Assembly: GCA_021773295.1 (NCBI GenBank)
Contig: JAJFKI010000095.1
Coordinates: 21,642 to 85,641, forward strand
DNA from: Gammaproteobacteria bacterium
GTDB taxonomy: Bacteria > Pseudomonadota > Gammaproteobacteria > UBA1113
DNA: 64,000 nucleotides
Direction of reading: 5' to 3'
The notes beneath the pieces were generated by a model that was given only the letters and a program-made list of their open reading frames with translations, searched no databases and was not told where the DNA came from. Shown piece by piece: positions 44,027-53,080 of the stretch (the first letter of the stretch is position 1; every line of letters starts with the position of its first letter). Made by a program: the position numbers and the translations under genes.

Positions 44027-44977
44027 CTAGCGGAACAGATTTTTAAATTCATTACTACAGTGAATGATAGCATCAATTAGGGCTGGATCTGTAGTGGCAT
44101 GGCCCGCATCCCTGACAATATTCAATTGAGCATTGCCCCATGCATTACTCAAATCCCAAGCAGCTGCTAAAGGATACAGCATATTGTAACGACCATGAAT
44201 AAGAATGGCTGGAACTCTGGCTAATTTTTTAGCGTTATTTAAAATAATATTATCTTCTAGGAAATAATCATTCATTAAATAATGACATTTAATTTTTGCC
44301 AGAATTTTGGCATAAAAGGGATCGGTAAATTCTTCGACTAGTTTTTGTTGGGGTTCCAAACTGGCACAGCGTGCTTCCCATGTGGCCCAGGCTTTATCAG
44401 CAGCACGACGCTGTAAGTCATCTTCACCCGTTAGGATTTTGAAAAAGCTTTCTGCAATATTATTTAAATCCAAGCCTGCAATGGGGTGAATAAATTTTTG
44501 CCATTCATCGGGGAATATTTGCTGAGTACCTTTGCTGTATAACCAATTGATATCTTGTTTACGTGCTAAAAAAATGCTCCACAATAACAATCCCGACACA
44601 TGCTCACTGTATTCTTCGGCATACAATAAGGCTAATGTGCTTCCCCAGCCACCACCCGTGATGAGCCATTTATTGATATCCATATGTTTGCGAATGAGTT
44701 CAATGTCACTGACTAAACTTTGCGTGGTATTTTCTTTTAAATTCGCCACGGGGATAGAGCGGCCACAACCACGCTGGTCAAATAAGATGATGCGGTATTT
44801 TTCGGGATCGAAATAACGGCGGCTAATCGAGCGAATATGCCCACCGGGGCCATCATGAATGATAAGAACGGGGATGCCATCGGGCGTCCCTACTTCCTCA
44901 ATATAGAGTTCGTGATTCATAGCAACAGTTAAATGGTGCGTTGCGTATGGTTTAATGGGTGGATATAACACTAACAT
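44027..44977 (-). CDS. Prolyl aminopeptidase homologue lacking catalytic residues
   Basis: The 316-residue protein aligns over its whole length with proline iminopeptidases (alpha/beta hydrolase, S33): YRIILFDQRGCGRSIP, ITGGGWGSTLALLYAE, KAWATWEARCASLEP and ILIHGRYNMLYPLAAAWDLS. In active enzymes the nucleophile elbow is GGSWGS; here Ser is Gly. The acid in GRYD is Asn (GRYN), and the oxyanion motif HGGPG is HDGPG. Only the His (DAGHATTD) remains. A non-hydrolytic function or early decay is therefore likely, yet the frame is intact and the substrate-binding cap is conserved. It is followed by mlaA. The start is an ATG at 44977. Confidence 0.88.
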   Translation of the reverse strand: MLVLYPPIKPYATHHLTVAMNHELYIEEVGTPDGIPVLIIHDGPGGHIRSISRRYFDPEKYRIILFDQRGCGRSIPVANLKENTTQSLVSDIELIRKHMDINKWLITGGGWGSTLALLYAEEYSEHVSGLLLWSIFLARKQDINWLYSKGTQQIFPDEWQKFIHPIAGLDLNNIAESFFKILTGEDDLQRRAADKAWATWEARCASLEPQQKLVEEFTDPFYAKILAKIKCHYLMNDYFLEDNIILNNAKKLARVPAILIHGRYNMLYPLAAAWDLSNAWGNAQLNIVRDAGHATTDPALIDAIIHCSNEFKNLFR

Positions 44978-45076
44978 ATATATACTATAGCCCTAAAAAA
45001 GTAGAAAACCGACTTTATGCCGGTTATTTATCCAAATTAAATAGACCGTACCGTAAGATAGCGCAAAATTGCCAAT

Positions 45077-46897
45077 TTAGCCAGCTGAACGACTCGCGCG
45101 CTTCCTTTCGTGTTCCAACAGTAATTTCTTGCGCAAGCGAATATTTTTAGGCGTGACTTCAACCAATTCATCATCATCAATAAATTCTAGTGCTTGCTCC
45201 AAGGTCATTTTAATGTGTGGCGTTAAATTGATATTTTCATCAGAACCGGCTGCGCGAATATTGGTGAGCTGCTTTGCCTTGGCCACATTGACCACTAAAT
45301 CATTATCACGATTGTGAACGCCAACGATCATGCCTTCATAAACATCGGTTTGTGGCGCAATTAACATGCGGCCTCGCTCTTGTAAATTCCATAAGGCAAA
45401 CGCAACCGCTTGGCATTTACTATTCGCGATTAAGACGCCATTGTTACGCGCTGCTACTTTACCTGCTTTTGCTGAGCCATAATGATCAAACACATGGTGC
45501 ATGATGCCACTGCCAGAGGTGGCGGTTAAAAATTCTGTGTGAAAACCAATTAATCCACGGGTTGGAATAACATAATCTAAACGCACACGACCTTTGCTAT
45601 CGGGTTGCATGTTTTTTAATTCACCGCGACGCAAACCCATTTTTTCCATCACAGTGCCTTGGTGATCTTGTTCAACGTCCAAGGTCACGATTTCATAAGG
45701 TTCCATGGTGACGCCATCCATTTCTTTCATGATAACTTCAGGGCGAGACACTGCGAGCTCATAACCCTCACGACGCATGGTTTCAATTAAAATGGATAAA
45801 TGCAATTCGCCACGGCCAGATACTAAAAATTTATCAGGGTCATCCGCTTGCTGCACGCGCAGTGCAACATTATGAATTAATTCTTTATCCAAGCGTTCTT
45901 TGATTTGGCGGCTCGTCAGATACTTGCCATCATTGCCCGAAAAAGGAGATTTGTTGACGATAAAGTTCATGGTTACGGTCGGCTCATCCACGGTTAATTC
46001 TGGTAATGCTTCAACGTGTTGCGGGCAGCAAATAGTGTCTGAAATAAATAAATCATCGATCCCGGTAATGGCAATGATGTCGCCGGCATGAGCTTCATTG
46101 GTTTCAATCCGTTCTAAACCGAGGTAACTAAATACTTGCATCACTTTGGCTGAACGAGTTTTTTTCTCGCTATCAATGACCACGACAGGCATGTTAGTGC
46201 TAATGCTGCCGCGACGAATACGACCAATACCAATGGCTCCCACATAGGACGAATAATCTAGTGTCGAAATTTGTAATTGCAATGGGCCTTCTAAATCCAC
46301 ATCAGGTGCTGGAGTGTGTTTTACGATAGCTTTAAATAAGGGTTCTAAATTATCAATCGCTTGACTGAGTTCTTCTTTCGCATACCCTTCAAGTGCAGAG
46401 GCATAAATAATCGGGAAATCTAATTGCTCATCTGTCGCGCCTAAATTATCGAACAAATCAAAAATTTGATCGATGACCCAGTCGGGGCGTGCGCCTTCTC
46501 GGTCAATTTTATTAACGACGACAATGGGATGTAAGCCCTGAGCAAACGCTTTTTGCGTGACAAAACGAGTTTGCGGCATAGGGCCATCGACGGCATCAAC
46601 GAGTAATAATACAGAGTCCACCATCGATAATACCCGTTCCACTTCACCACCAAAGTCAGCGTGTCCGGGGGTGTCGACGATGTTAATGCGATAATCTTGC
46701 CATTGAATCGCCGTGTTTTTAGCGAGAATCGTGATGCCGCGTTCTTTTTCTAATTCATTAGAATCCATTACTCGTTCCACTTGCTCGCCGCGCGTTTTTA
46801 AAGTACCAGATTGCCGTAGTAATTTGTCGATTAGTGTGGTTTTACCATGATCTACGTGGGCAATGATGGCAATGTTACGAATATTTTCTGTTGTCAT
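45077..46897 (-). CDS. typA: Ribosome-dependent GTPase TypA/BipA
   Basis: The 606-residue translational GTPase has the G motifs [48 protein letters not shown] and [13 protein letters not shown]. The EF-G-like domains and the BipA-specific C-terminal part ([20 protein letters not shown] and [20 protein letters not shown]) follow. It acts in ribosome assembly and stress adaptation, including growth at low temperature. It is read alone on the minus strand. Confidence 0.97.
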   Translation of the reverse strand: MTTENIRNIAIIAHVDHGKTTLIDKLLRQSGTLKTRGEQVERVMDSNELEKERGITILAKNTAIQWQDYRINIVDTPGHADFGGEVERVLSMVDSVLLLVDAVDGPMPQTRFVTQKAFAQGLHPIVVVNKIDREGARPDWVIDQIFDLFDNLGATDEQLDFPIIYASALEGYAKEELSQAIDNLEPLFKAIVKHTPAPDVDLEGPLQLQISTLDYSSYVGAIGIGRIRRGSISTNMPVVVIDSEKKTRSAKVMQVFSYLGLERIETNEAHAGDIIAITGIDDLFISDTICCPQHVEALPELTVDEPTVTMNFIVNKSPFSGNDGKYLTSRQIKERLDKELIHNVALRVQQADDPDKFLVSGRGELHLSILIETMRREGYELAVSRPEVIMKEMDGVTMEPYEIVTLDVEQDHQGTVMEKMGLRRGELKNMQPDSKGRVRLDYVIPTRGLIGFHTEFLTATSGSGIMHHVFDHYGSAKAGKVAARNNGVLIANSKCQAVAFALWNLQERGRMLIAPQTDVYEGMIVGVHNRDNDLVVNVAKAKQLTNIRAAGSDENINLTPHIKMTLEQALEFIDDDELVEVTPKNIRLRKKLLLEHERKRASRSAG

Positions 46898-47001
46898 ATG
46901 TTAAGTCTCTGTTAAGAAGCGCCAATTAAAATCGCGATATTATATAACATAATAGTAATGATTGGCTATGCTTAATATTAATGGGGTTCAGATTTTAATA
47001 A

Positions 47002-47598
47002 ATGAGGTTAATATTGAAAAAATTAATGTTAGAACCCACTAGCAAAGCCCAGTGGCACAGTCTCGTTAAAGATGCCATGGCAAGCAGTGGGATTGCAATC
47101 GATGAAGAATTAGAATGTTATCTAGTTTTATTACTTATTCGCTTCACGGCTGAGCCAGATTTATTAACAAAAGCATTAGCCTTAGATTATCTACAGAGCC
47201 AGAATGAGTTGGGTGCATTAAAGCGAGATATACTGCGAGATGTAGGTGACAAGTGTCTCTTGTTTTCCGGCCTTTTCCCAGGACAAGCGCAGCGTAAGCG
47301 CACGCGCATTAGTTATTATGTCAATCTAGGCCAAAGCGCCTATGGCGCCTTAGCGGATTTAGCTACGACGGATTTTAACCGGCTCTATGGAGAGTTAAGA
47401 GAAAAATTCGTGCCTTTAATGGATGTCTTGCTTGCCACCCGATCTATCTACGGCGATTTATCATTACTAACCCCCGTAGAAGCCCAAGAACTTTGGAGCG
47501 ATACCGGCTCACAACAAGCTTACCGCGTGTTACAACACGTCTGTCAAACGATGCCTACCCTGATAACGGAAATCAATCTATTCAGAAATTTGCATTAA
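47002..47598 (+). CDS. Conserved hypothetical protein, 198 aa
   Basis: I do not recognise a named domain. The protein is soluble, mostly helical and leucine-rich, with a conserved-looking centre KCLLFSGLFPGQAQRKRTRISYYVNLGQSAYG (residues about 85-116, key residues F, S, G, L, F, P, R, Y, Y, G, Q, Y). Uncharacterised gammaproteobacterial proteins with a similar LFSGLFP-YY-LGQ-AY pattern exist, in my recollection. An alternative start is ATG 47026. It diverges from typA with about 100 bases between. No function can be given. Confidence 0.75.
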   Translation: MRLILKKLMLEPTSKAQWHSLVKDAMASSGIAIDEELECYLVLLLIRFTAEPDLLTKALALDYLQSQNELGALKRDILRDVGDKCLLFSGLFPGQAQRKRTRISYYVNLGQSAYGALADLATTDFNRLYGELREKFVPLMDVLLATRSIYGDLSLLTPVEAQELWSDTGSQQAYRVLQHVCQTMPTLITEINLFRNLH

Positions 47599-48116
47599 CT
47601 TACTCAACGAAATATGCTCGATTTTCTTCACTGTTAAAATCCTGCGGATAGCGGTTAATAACGTGGGGAAGTGATTCGCAAACTAGACTTTCCCCGCGAC
47701 TTATTACTTCCTTGCAAGGCCGGGGATGAGGGCGGGGAACGTCAAGAAGTGTCAACCAACATAAAAGCCATCTGTTAACGTCATTAAAAAAATCAAAAAT
47801 ATTCGTTCAAACGCTGTACATTTAATGCGATTTTTGGTATACCTGATTACCTGGCACGAGGTGCCTGTGGGATGATGCGATTGAGGTATGTTTAAGCTCC
47901 ATTGATGATTCGGCCAGGTTGGCGATTACGGATATTATGTTACCTAATTCTAGGCTTTTTCAAGGATGTAATAGTTATCGCGCTATTGCTATAGCGTTTC
48001 GCATAGATTTCCATACGATGGGAACGAGAGGTAGGTCTTCTCGTAAAGGTTAGTTTGATCCTAATATCCACACGTTTATGGCGGTTTCTAGGGTTATTTT
48101 TTTAAGAAGAACAGTT
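47599..48116. other. Gene-free region upstream of the four-paralogue cluster
   Basis: These roughly 500 bases hold no ORF or RNA gene that I can support. An imperfect GC-rich inverted pair (GTGGGGAAG and CTTTCCCCGC, about 47664-47696) may be a terminator for the preceding gene. An ATG at 48078 extends the next frame but has no ribosome binding site. Confidence 0.4.
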
Positions 48117-50516
48117 ATGGCAAAAGAGTCAGGTAATAGAGGTTCACATTTATTAGACAGCGATTCAGAGGATGATTCAGGATTAGGTTCTAAAGATTAC
48201 GAGGCACCCTCTCAATATGCGATTCTCAATGATGGCTCAGATGGTGAATACAGTGACCTAACTAGCGCATCTTCGGAGCCAGAGTGTGACGATCTGCAAA
48301 CGAGGGGTTTAATCTCTGAAGACGAGTTCCTAGAGCGACTAAATAAGGCGCCAGAGTCTGAAAGAGCTGCTACGTTAAGCTTGATAGCGTTCCAGCAAAG
48401 CAATAAAGTCCCCGATCCCAAAAACGGCTTAAGAGACTTTATAACAAACAACAAACTTGAACCCATCCCTCTAGATGTTTTATGGCCCGTCTCCGAAGAA
48501 TTTGGCACCGCCCTTAAACCAGGGCAAGATGAAGAGAGTCGCAGCTTAGTCTTTCAGTTATTGAATAACAACGATGACTGCGTTTCAACGTTTGTACCCT
48601 ATGACAAACACGGTGAGCGCATCACATCGGTGACGGATGCCGCTGGAAACATTGTGTCATTGGGCGATATCTATCGCAACAATGACGCTGATGAGCTAGA
48701 GCTTGTTGGCCACTCACAACTTGTCAGAAAAATGCCCTCATCATTCAAGGTTGGATTCTTGGCCATGCTGGCAGGGCTGGGGATGGGTGCTGCAGGTCTT
48801 TGTGTGGGGCTTGCGAATGAGACAGCCGGTCTATCAGGACTGCAGTTTTATGCAAAAGAATGGTTCGATGCCGATGAGTTACCCGCTGCCTTAGAGGAGT
48901 ATGATGAAGCAAGCTTACTTATCGTCAATGCGGGTCAAGGGTTTGTTTTCGCCTATTTAACGGGTGAAGCGTTAATGGGTTATTTGTTGCTGCCGTTTGC
49001 GTTTATTCGTGAAATGGGTTGGCGAGAAGCCTTTAAACTGCCGCTAGAATTTTTTAAAGAACGGGGTAAACGTGACTTTAAGGTGCCTGTTTATTCGCGC
49101 GGTGAGGGTTTTTCTTTTAAAAAACTATGCCACTGGTATGTCGCGCCTATTTACGGAGCCTTCGCAGTTTTCACCGTTGTGTCTGCCCTATACACTTATC
49201 TTTTAAACACCACGGTTGCAGAGTTGGAAACGGGGACACCCCAAAAGCCTCTGGTTAGTTGGTCAAGTGTGCTTGCGACGGCAGGCATGCAAACGCTTGG
49301 TGGTCTCATCGTCATGAATCAATGCTTTGTCCCCACTAAAAATGTGCGTTTTGTGATGGACCGGTTAAAAGATTTTATTTATCGCATCGAATTTATGCCT
49401 CAAGATTTTGTACTTAAGCTTTATGGTTTACCAGAGGAAACTGACTGGTCTGAGTTTATCGCTTGGTTGCAATCTTTGTCACTCGAAGAATTGTTAGCAC
49501 GCTTTCAATGTATCATGTGCAAAGATGTGTATAAAGAAAAATTACCCGGGCCAAGTGTTGCACGCTCATTGGCGCATACTGGCATCAACTTTGCTGGTTT
49601 AGCGTATACCTCGATTGGGGGTTCGTGTTTTGGTTCGATCATTGAGGATAACCTTGAAAAAAGTGGTAAAATCCCATCCGATCTAGTCTTGCCCGTTGCC
49701 ATCATGGCAACGATCCCCTGGGTTATTTTCATGGCAGCAATGGGGTGGAATTTATTTAGTCTAGTGCCGTTTTTTCCACAGATATGGACATGGTATAAGC
49801 GACAGCCGCTTGCATTGCAAGTGACTAGGGGGCTGATAACAGTGATTGCTATTACAGTCTGTGTATTTTTTGCTTGGGCAGTCATGGCATCTCTTGCACA
49901 AGCAGCTGGGTGGCCTGAGTGGTTCGTAATGGGTGCTGTTGTGCCGTCATCCATCACCGGGAATGTGATGAGTCTGATTGAGCTACAAGAGTTTTTTATA
50001 GGGCGGACTCAGCTGTTGAATCAAATGTTTAATGATGGTTGTGGAACAAGCTTTGAGATTTTCAAAGTTGATCAACATGCTGAAGTTTGGCGCGGTCTCT
50101 GGAATAAACTTAAAGATGGCATTACGGTTCATAGTGGTCGAAATCCACAAGCAGCACGGCAGATCAACCGTGTTGTTGATGAGGCTAATGTTATCAAGCA
50201 AACCATTACACCTAGGCATCGTGGTGTAAAAGCACGTGACGAGGAACTAAGGCACGTCAATGCAGGACATGATCCTAGATTCTTTGGGTCTACAGGTAGC
50301 TCTGGCACCTCGAGTATAGCAGCGTCATCAAGCTCTACATCATCGAGCATAGCAGCATCATCAAGCTCGGCGTCATCAAGTTTTGCAGCATCTAGCTCCT
50401 CTGAGTCAAGTGAGAGTACGTCTGTTATTGATTTTACACCAGAGAGCTCAGATGATGATGTTGAATATTACATCGGAGAACAGCCCTCAAAATTTGATGG
50501 ATGTTTTATATCGTAA
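48117..50516 (+). CDS. Novel multi-pass membrane protein with C-terminal CaaX motif (paralogue I)
   Basis: The 799-residue protein (ATG 48117, chosen for AAGAAG upstream; 48078 is the alternative) has an acidic, Ser-rich N-terminus. A soluble domain of about 150 residues is shared with paralogue II (YDKHGERITSVTDAAGNIV). About eight membrane helices follow between residues 210 and 660, with a cytosolic helical segment after the fourth (KLYGLPEETDWSEFIAWLQSL). Its tail is about 100 residues, with an Ser/Ala repeat and an acidic stretch. The last four residues are CFIS, a good farnesylation-type CaaX box. WYKRQPLALQ before helix 7 is shared by the cluster. I know no matching family. The layout fits a secreted, host-lipidated membrane effector; this is inference. 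Confidence 0.8.
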   Translation: MAKESGNRGSHLLDSDSEDDSGLGSKDYEAPSQYAILNDGSDGEYSDLTSASSEPECDDLQTRGLISEDEFLERLNKAPESERAATLSLIAFQQSNKVPDPKNGLRDFITNNKLEPIPLDVLWPVSEEFGTALKPGQDEESRSLVFQLLNNNDDCVSTFVPYDKHGERITSVTDAAGNIVSLGDIYRNNDADELELVGHSQLVRKMPSSFKVGFLAMLAGLGMGAAGLCVGLANETAGLSGLQFYAKEWFDADELPAALEEYDEASLLIVNAGQGFVFAYLTGEALMGYLLLPFAFIREMGWREAFKLPLEFFKERGKRDFKVPVYSRGEGFSFKKLCHWYVAPIYGAFAVFTVVSALYTYLLNTTVAELETGTPQKPLVSWSSVLATAGMQTLGGLIVMNQCFVPTKNVRFVMDRLKDFIYRIEFMPQDFVLKLYGLPEETDWSEFIAWLQSLSLEELLARFQCIMCKDVYKEKLPGPSVARSLAHTGINFAGLAYTSIGGSCFGSIIEDNLEKSGKIPSDLVLPVAIMATIPWVIFMAAMGWNLFSLVPFFPQIWTWYKRQPLALQVTRGLITVIAITVCVFFAWAVMASLAQAAGWPEWFVMGAVVPSSITGNVMSLIELQEFFIGRTQLLNQMFNDGCGTSFEIFKVDQHAEVWRGLWNKLKDGITVHSGRNPQAARQINRVVDEANVIKQTITPRHRGVKARDEELRHVNAGHDPRFFGSTGSSGTSSIAASSSSTSSSIAASSSSASSSFAASSSSESSESTSVIDFTPESSDDDVEYYIGEQPSKFDGCFIS
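50312..50410 (+). repeat. 33-bp tandem repeat encoding Ser/Ala-rich tail
   Basis: Two nearly identical 33-bp units (50312-50344 and 50345-50377) and a partial third encode the SSIAASSSS-type repeat in paralogue I. Being in frame (11 codons), the unit can vary in number without breaking the gene. Confidence 0.8.
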
Positions 50517-50565
50517 AGATTGGGTGGATTCAGCCCTAACTATATGAGGTTTAAAAGTTAAGTTT

Positions 50566-52719
50566 ATGTCAAATGAAAGTGCACAAGCGTCTTCAAGTAA
50601 TAGTGCCAGTAGTTCAGCTGCTTGTAGCACATCCAGCTCTAATGGTGGTCGCTACAGTGTCCTTAGCTTATCTAGCACTTCTGAGGATGAAGCGTATTAC
50701 CTATCTGGCACAGAGTTAGAAACCAGAGATTTCACGGCTAAAGAGCTGCAAGACATAGAAGCACTTCGCAGTTTTAGGGAAAACCATCGAACGCCAGAGC
50801 CTAAAGACACATGGGACGCTTATATCCATGAAGCATTACAGCGTCGCTTAGGTATTCACCGATATATCCTAGCGCCCATCGATGGGAACAATAATCCCGT
50901 AGTGATGGCATTGGGCTATTTTCATGATGGCTTAGGTAAGGAGCGTTTTGCAGAGCTGGTAGAAGATTCAGAAGATGATATTCCTCGCGTTAATGTCTAT
51001 GCGGTCACTCGAGATCCTGTTGAGCAGCGTGAACTCATTGGCCAACGTTTATTTTTCGTTCCTGGCGATTTTTATGATAAGCATGGTGAGCCTATTGAAT
51101 CTTTAGAGGATGAACATGGCAAACCCATTCGAACCATCACCTTGCACGATGCCGATAAAAATCCACTCGCAACACGAAACCTTATAGAAGATGATACGCT
51201 AACAGGTTGTCGAAAATGGTTATCCTGGATTTTAGGGGGTGCTATTATCGTACCCGCCTTTTTAACAGGCTTAGCTTATATTAAGGAAGGTTGGGATGGC
51301 TTTGAATATTACTTAGGTGACGATTTACCAACGGCCTTTGAAGTGTATATTAAAGGTAGTCTTGGTACTGTCAATGGTGCTCAAGCTGCACTGTATGCCT
51401 TTTCAGTGTTTGCCAGCTTAGTTTACTTCCCAGCATTCATGCGTCGCTTTAAGCGTCATCCCAAGCGTTTTGCCCCCTATGCTGCCATTAGTATTTTTGC
51501 ATTGCTTTCAACGGGGTTTAGTATTGTGTTTAATCGAGCTGCTGATCAGCCTGATTATGTCATCGGTGATGTCACAGTTGTTAATGCTTGCCTGCAAATA
51601 TACGGCTTGCAAATCATTAATTTATTTTTCATGTCGAAAGAGGCTCACTTCGCTGATCATTTATTAAAAACACTCGTCATTGCGACTGAACACCAAGATC
51701 GCCGAGATATCATCACCAAGCTCTATGGTTTACCAGAAGAATTTGCAAGAGGTGAGCGTTTCAAAGCCTTTGTTCGCGTATTACAGTCATTACCTAAAGA
51801 GCAAGTTGCCGTTTTAGCGGGGCAGCTAGCTATGCAAAATGATTATAAACATGTTGTTAAAGCACCGAGTGTGAGCATGTCACGATTTTTCACGGCATTT
51901 AGCCTATTTGGTGCTGCGTATTGTTTTTTAGGCATGTTGGCAGAGCCGGCAATTACGTTTAGTGATGATGGCATTGGATTGGCATTAAGGATTATCTTAA
52001 CGATTGCGGTCACCTTCGTGGAAGGAGGTTTCTTTCTTGAGCTAGGGCGTCAAAGTTTTAGGGAAGCGTGTTATATCCCGCAGCGTATGTCCTGGTTACG
52101 ACGCCAACCTTTAATCTTGTCACTATTGCGTATTAGTTTTTTATTGTTGGCCATTGCCTTAGTACTGCCTTCGCCGGTCCCAGCAGTTTATGCGGCAATC
52201 ACTGAAACAGCGTTGCCCGTGCTTTTCATCTTAATTTGTGTCTTTGGTGCGCTTGAAGTCATTAATTTTAGAAGCACCGTGGGTTCTTTTGAAAGTATCA
52301 TCGCGTTAGCACAACGCTCTGGACTGTTGCCCTCAGATCCATTGCCAGGACCTTATGATGATTTGCAAGCATTGTTGCCCCAGATTGCGATTAATGAAGA
52401 AGATTATCCACAGTATCAACGTGCACTCAGGATTTTACGTGGCGACAATGAAGCCATGACCGCCACATTGGGCGCGCATCGACACGCACAATGTGGCGAG
52501 CCAGCAACGAGCACTCACTGCGATAATTTATATGCTTTCTTTCGCTCTGAGGGCCCTGGCGAAGACGTAGTGGCAGCATCCTCAGATGATGATGTAGCGA
52601 TTGCAATCGCAGCGCCTGAACTCACACCTGACCCGACAGAAGAATCTCCACTGATTAACATTTCAGGCAGTGATGATAATTGGTACAATTGTAGAGGCTT
52701 GTACTGCTCTGCTCTATAA
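50566..52719 (+). CDS. Novel multi-pass membrane protein with C-terminal CaaX-like motif (paralogue II)
   Basis: The 717-residue protein starts 49 bases after paralogue I. It has an Ser-rich N-terminus (residues 1-40), a soluble domain resembling that of paralogue I (YDKHGEPIESLEDEHGKPI), then about eight membrane helices from residue 219 to 590. KLYGLPEEFARGERFKAFVR followed by VLQSLPKEQ stands in the central cytosolic loop, and SWLRRQPLILSLL before a later helix. The tail of about 120 residues is acidic and Cys-containing and ends CSAL, a weaker CaaX fit of the geranylgeranyl class (Leu last). No known family is recognised. Relationship to I is clear from the shared motifs in the same order. 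Confidence 0.8.
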   Translation: MSNESAQASSSNSASSSAACSTSSSNGGRYSVLSLSSTSEDEAYYLSGTELETRDFTAKELQDIEALRSFRENHRTPEPKDTWDAYIHEALQRRLGIHRYILAPIDGNNNPVVMALGYFHDGLGKERFAELVEDSEDDIPRVNVYAVTRDPVEQRELIGQRLFFVPGDFYDKHGEPIESLEDEHGKPIRTITLHDADKNPLATRNLIEDDTLTGCRKWLSWILGGAIIVPAFLTGLAYIKEGWDGFEYYLGDDLPTAFEVYIKGSLGTVNGAQAALYAFSVFASLVYFPAFMRRFKRHPKRFAPYAAISIFALLSTGFSIVFNRAADQPDYVIGDVTVVNACLQIYGLQIINLFFMSKEAHFADHLLKTLVIATEHQDRRDIITKLYGLPEEFARGERFKAFVRVLQSLPKEQVAVLAGQLAMQNDYKHVVKAPSVSMSRFFTAFSLFGAAYCFLGMLAEPAITFSDDGIGLALRIILTIAVTFVEGGFFLELGRQSFREACYIPQRMSWLRRQPLILSLLRISFLLLAIALVLPSPVPAVYAAITETALPVLFILICVFGALEVINFRSTVGSFESIIALAQRSGLLPSDPLPGPYDDLQALLPQIAINEEDYPQYQRALRILRGDNEAMTATLGAHRHAQCGEPATSTHCDNLYAFFRSEGPGEDVVAASSDDDVAIAIAAPELTPDPTEESPLINISGSDDNWYNCRGLYCSAL

Positions 52720-53080
52720 CAATAGTAATATTATTAATCCCAACTAAACGCATAAACGCAATAATACTGTATTGGTTCACTTCCCCATGCGAGCTGAGGG
52801 CTAGGGTTGGGGGATAAAGTAATGAATTGTACTTTTCCGTTACTTTTTGTTACATTGTGTGCGAAATTTAAATAATGACAACAAAGAGGGAGCTCACTCA
52901 AACAGGATTGACGCATAAAAACTAACTTTGTTCAGTTAAGGCATCTAAGTGTTTAATAACACGCATGACAATAACAGGGAAATAACAAACACTTTGTAAA
53001 TCCTGACAAACTCGGATGAGACGAAAGCCAAAGGGTCTTTGTCTTAGGGGATGTTAACCAACTGAAGAAGTAGTCGTGAT
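52720..53080. other. Gene-free spacer inside the cluster
   Basis: This 361-base gap separates paralogues II and III. I see no ORF with a ribosome binding site and no clear terminator; a promoter for III and IV is expected here, but no strong -35/-10 pair stands out. Confidence 0.35.

Noticed and set aside
44027..44977. Sequencing error as explanation for the aminopeptidase changes
   Set aside because: At least three independent substitutions at functional positions, all in frame, are unlikely to be errors.
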